DNA of 6,623 nucleotides from the NCBI GenBank assembly GCA_023250255.1, contig JAHFBB010000054.1, forward strand, positions 1 to 6,623. The letters run 5' to 3'. Under the pieces are notes generated by a model that saw only the letters and a program-made list of their open reading frames with translations, was not told where the DNA came from and did not search any database. This document shows, piece after piece, positions 5,101 through 6,623 of the stretch. The translations under genes were made by a program, and so were the position numbers. Origin of the DNA: Chloroflexota bacterium. Lineage in GTDB: Bacteria; Chloroflexota; Limnocylindria; QHBO01. How positions within the stretch are numbered: position 1 is the first letter of the stretch; each line of letters opens with the position of its first letter.

Positions 5101-6623
5101 CTACTCGACGGTGACCGATTTGGCCAGGTTGCGCGGCTGGTCTACGTCAGTTCCGCGGGCAACCGCGACCTCGTAGGCCAGCAGCTGCAGCGGCAGGACG
5201 GCAAGGATCGGGGAGAGTGCCTCCTCGGTCTCCGGAACGTAGACGATGTCGTCGGCATACCGGGCGATCTCCGAGTCACCGACGGTCGCCACCGCCAGCA
5301 CTGTTGCCTCGCGGGCCCGGACTTCCGACACGTTGGAAACGACCTTCTCGTAGGTCGCGGACCGGGTGGCAATGGCCACCAACGGGGTGTCGGCGTCAAG
5401 CAGGGCGATTGGGCCGTGCTTGAGTTCACCGGCGGCATAGCCCTCGGCATGGACGTACGACAGCTCTTTGAGCTTGAGGGCGCCCTCCATGGCAATCGGG
5501 TAGCCCACTCCGCGGCCGATGAACATCACGTCGCGAACCACGTTCCACCGCCGGGCGAGTGCAGCCATCTGGGGCGCGCAGGCAAGCGTCTCGCCGGCCA
5601 GCCGCGGCAGTTCGCGCATGCCCAGGCCGAGTTCCGCCAGCCGAGCTGGATCCAGCGTGCCCCTCAGCCCGGCCAGGTGGAGACCGATCATCTGGAGTAC
5701 CAGCACCTGGCCAACGAACGCCTTCGTCGAGGCAACCCCAATTTCCGGTCCGGCCTGGAGGTAGACGGTGGCGTGGGCCTCGCGGGTCAGGGCGGATCCG
5801 ACGGCGTTGGTGACGACCAGGATGGTCGCGCCCTGCTCGGCTGCCCAGCGAGTGGGCGCAATGGTGTCCGCGGTCTCGCCCGACTGGCTGACGCTGATGA
5901 CCACCGTCCGGTCGGTGATCGGTGGGGGCGCGTAGCGCATTTCCGACCCGATCTGGGCCGCAACCGGCAGTCCGAGCCACTCCTGGAACAGGTAGGCGCC
6001 CACCTGCGACGCGTAGAGCGCCGTTCCACAGCCGACGATGTAGATCCGATCCGCCGCGCGCAGTCGATCCTCGATGTCCGCCAGTTCGACCAGGTGCACC
6101 CGGCCGGCTCCATCGACCCGGCCGCGAAGCGCCTCCTGGATGGCATATGGCTGCTCGTAGATCTCCTTCAGGGTGAAATGGGGATAGCCACCCTTCTCGG
6201 CCGCCTCGATCGTCCAATCGATCTCGGTGACCGGGCGCTCCACCGGATCCCCTGCCAGATCCACCGTCCGAACCGTCCCGGCGCGCACCTCGGCAATGTC
6301 GCCCTCGTGGAGGATGACCATCCGCTTGGTGTGCTCGAGAATGGCCGGCACGTCGCTCGCCAGGAACCCTTCGCCCTCGCCCAGTCCCACGAGAAGCGGC
6401 ACATTCAACCGGGCGCCGACGATGAGTTCGGGATGGTCGGTGTGCATGGCGCCGATGGCGTATGCGCCGCGCACCTCGTTGAGCGCCAGGCGCACCGCCT
6501 CGAGCAGGTCGTCGTGGTAGTGCGACTCGATGAGGTGGGCAAGGACTTCGGTATCGGTCTCAGAGGTGAACCGATGGCCGTCCGCCTGCAGGCGGTTCTT
6601 GAGCTCGATGTAGTTCTCGATGA
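5101..6623 (-). CDS. glmS: Glutamine-fructose-6-phosphate aminotransferase (isomerizing), 5' end missing
   Basis: GlmS converts fructose-6-phosphate and glutamine to glucosamine-6-phosphate in the cytoplasm, the first committed step towards UDP-GlcNAc and peptidoglycan. The frame is open through the right edge, and 507 codons (the first one partial) lie in the window. Compared with E. coli GlmS (about 609 residues), roughly the first 100 are missing, including the N-terminal Cys1 nucleophile of the glutaminase domain. The rest of that domain is clear (ETDTEV, RGAYAIG, FLASD), followed by the linker KEIYEQP. The first SIS domain has CGTALYAS (in-window residues about 198-205), SQSGETADT (about 245) and EIGVASTKAF. 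The second SIS domain has ALKLKELSY (catalytic Glu) and GELKHGP (ring-opening His). The C-terminus DQPRNLAKSVTVE is the canonical tail with the active-site Lys. The protein appears intact apart from the window cut. It is the first gene seen of the operon. Identification is essentially certain. Confidence 0.97.
   Translation of the reverse strand, partial: IENYIELKNRLQADGHRFTSETDTEVLAHLIESHYHDDLLEAVRLALNEVRGAYAIGAMHTDHPELIVGARLNVPLLVGLGEGEGFLASDVPAILEHTKRMVILHEGDIAEVRAGTVRTVDLAGDPVERPVTEIDWTIEAAEKGGYPHFTLKEIYEQPYAIQEALRGRVDGAGRVHLVELADIEDRLRAADRIYIVGCGTALYASQVGAYLFQEWLGLPVAAQIGSEMRYAPPPITDRTVVISVSQSGETADTIAPTRWAAEQGATILVVTNAVGSALTREAHATVYLQAGPEIGVASTKAFVGQVLVLQMIGLHLAGLRGTLDPARLAELGLGMRELPRLAGETLACAPQMAALARRWNVVRDVMFIGRGVGYPIAMEGALKLKELSYVHAEGYAAGELKHGPIALLDADTPLVAIATRSATYEKVVSNVSEVRAREATVLAVATVGDSEIARYADDIVYVPETEEALSPILAVLPLQLLAYEVAVARGTDVDQPRNLAKSVTVE

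Overview
The window is high-GC DNA (roughly two-thirds G+C by eye) that is almost entirely coding. Every supported gene lies on the minus strand, so transcription runs from position 6623 down to position 1. In that order the genes are: the 3' part of glmS (cut by the right edge), acpS, an NAD(P)HX dehydratase (nnrD-type), alr, a divergent MutL-family ASKHA-fold protein, and a downstream protein of unknown function with a KOW/SH3-like C-terminus. No RNA gene, mobile element, CRISPR array, terminator or gene-free stretch longer than 18 bases was seen.

The genes are packed as one operon. An 11-base gap separates glmS from acpS. The next three junctions are 4-base NTGA overlaps (ATGA, GTGA, GTGA), and the last is an 8-base overlap. 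Three of the five visible starts are GTG. No promoter is visible; it should lie to the right of the window, upstream of glmS, or further up.

The first four genes supply envelope and cofactor basics. GlmS makes glucosamine-6-phosphate for UDP-GlcNAc. AcpS activates acyl carrier protein for lipid synthesis. Alr makes D-alanine for peptidoglycan. The NAD(P)HX dehydratase repairs damaged NAD(P)H. Such acpS-nnr-alr neighbourhoods occur in many bacteria. The last two genes are the unusual part: a MutL-like protein with no glutamate mutase subunit beside it, paired with a multidomain protein that I cannot assign to a function.

Organism: a chromosomal segment of a high-GC bacterium. From memory, long MutL-family proteins with a beta-rich tail and such a partner gene are typical of Chloroflexota, so that phylum is my best guess. 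This is inference, not something the sequence proves.
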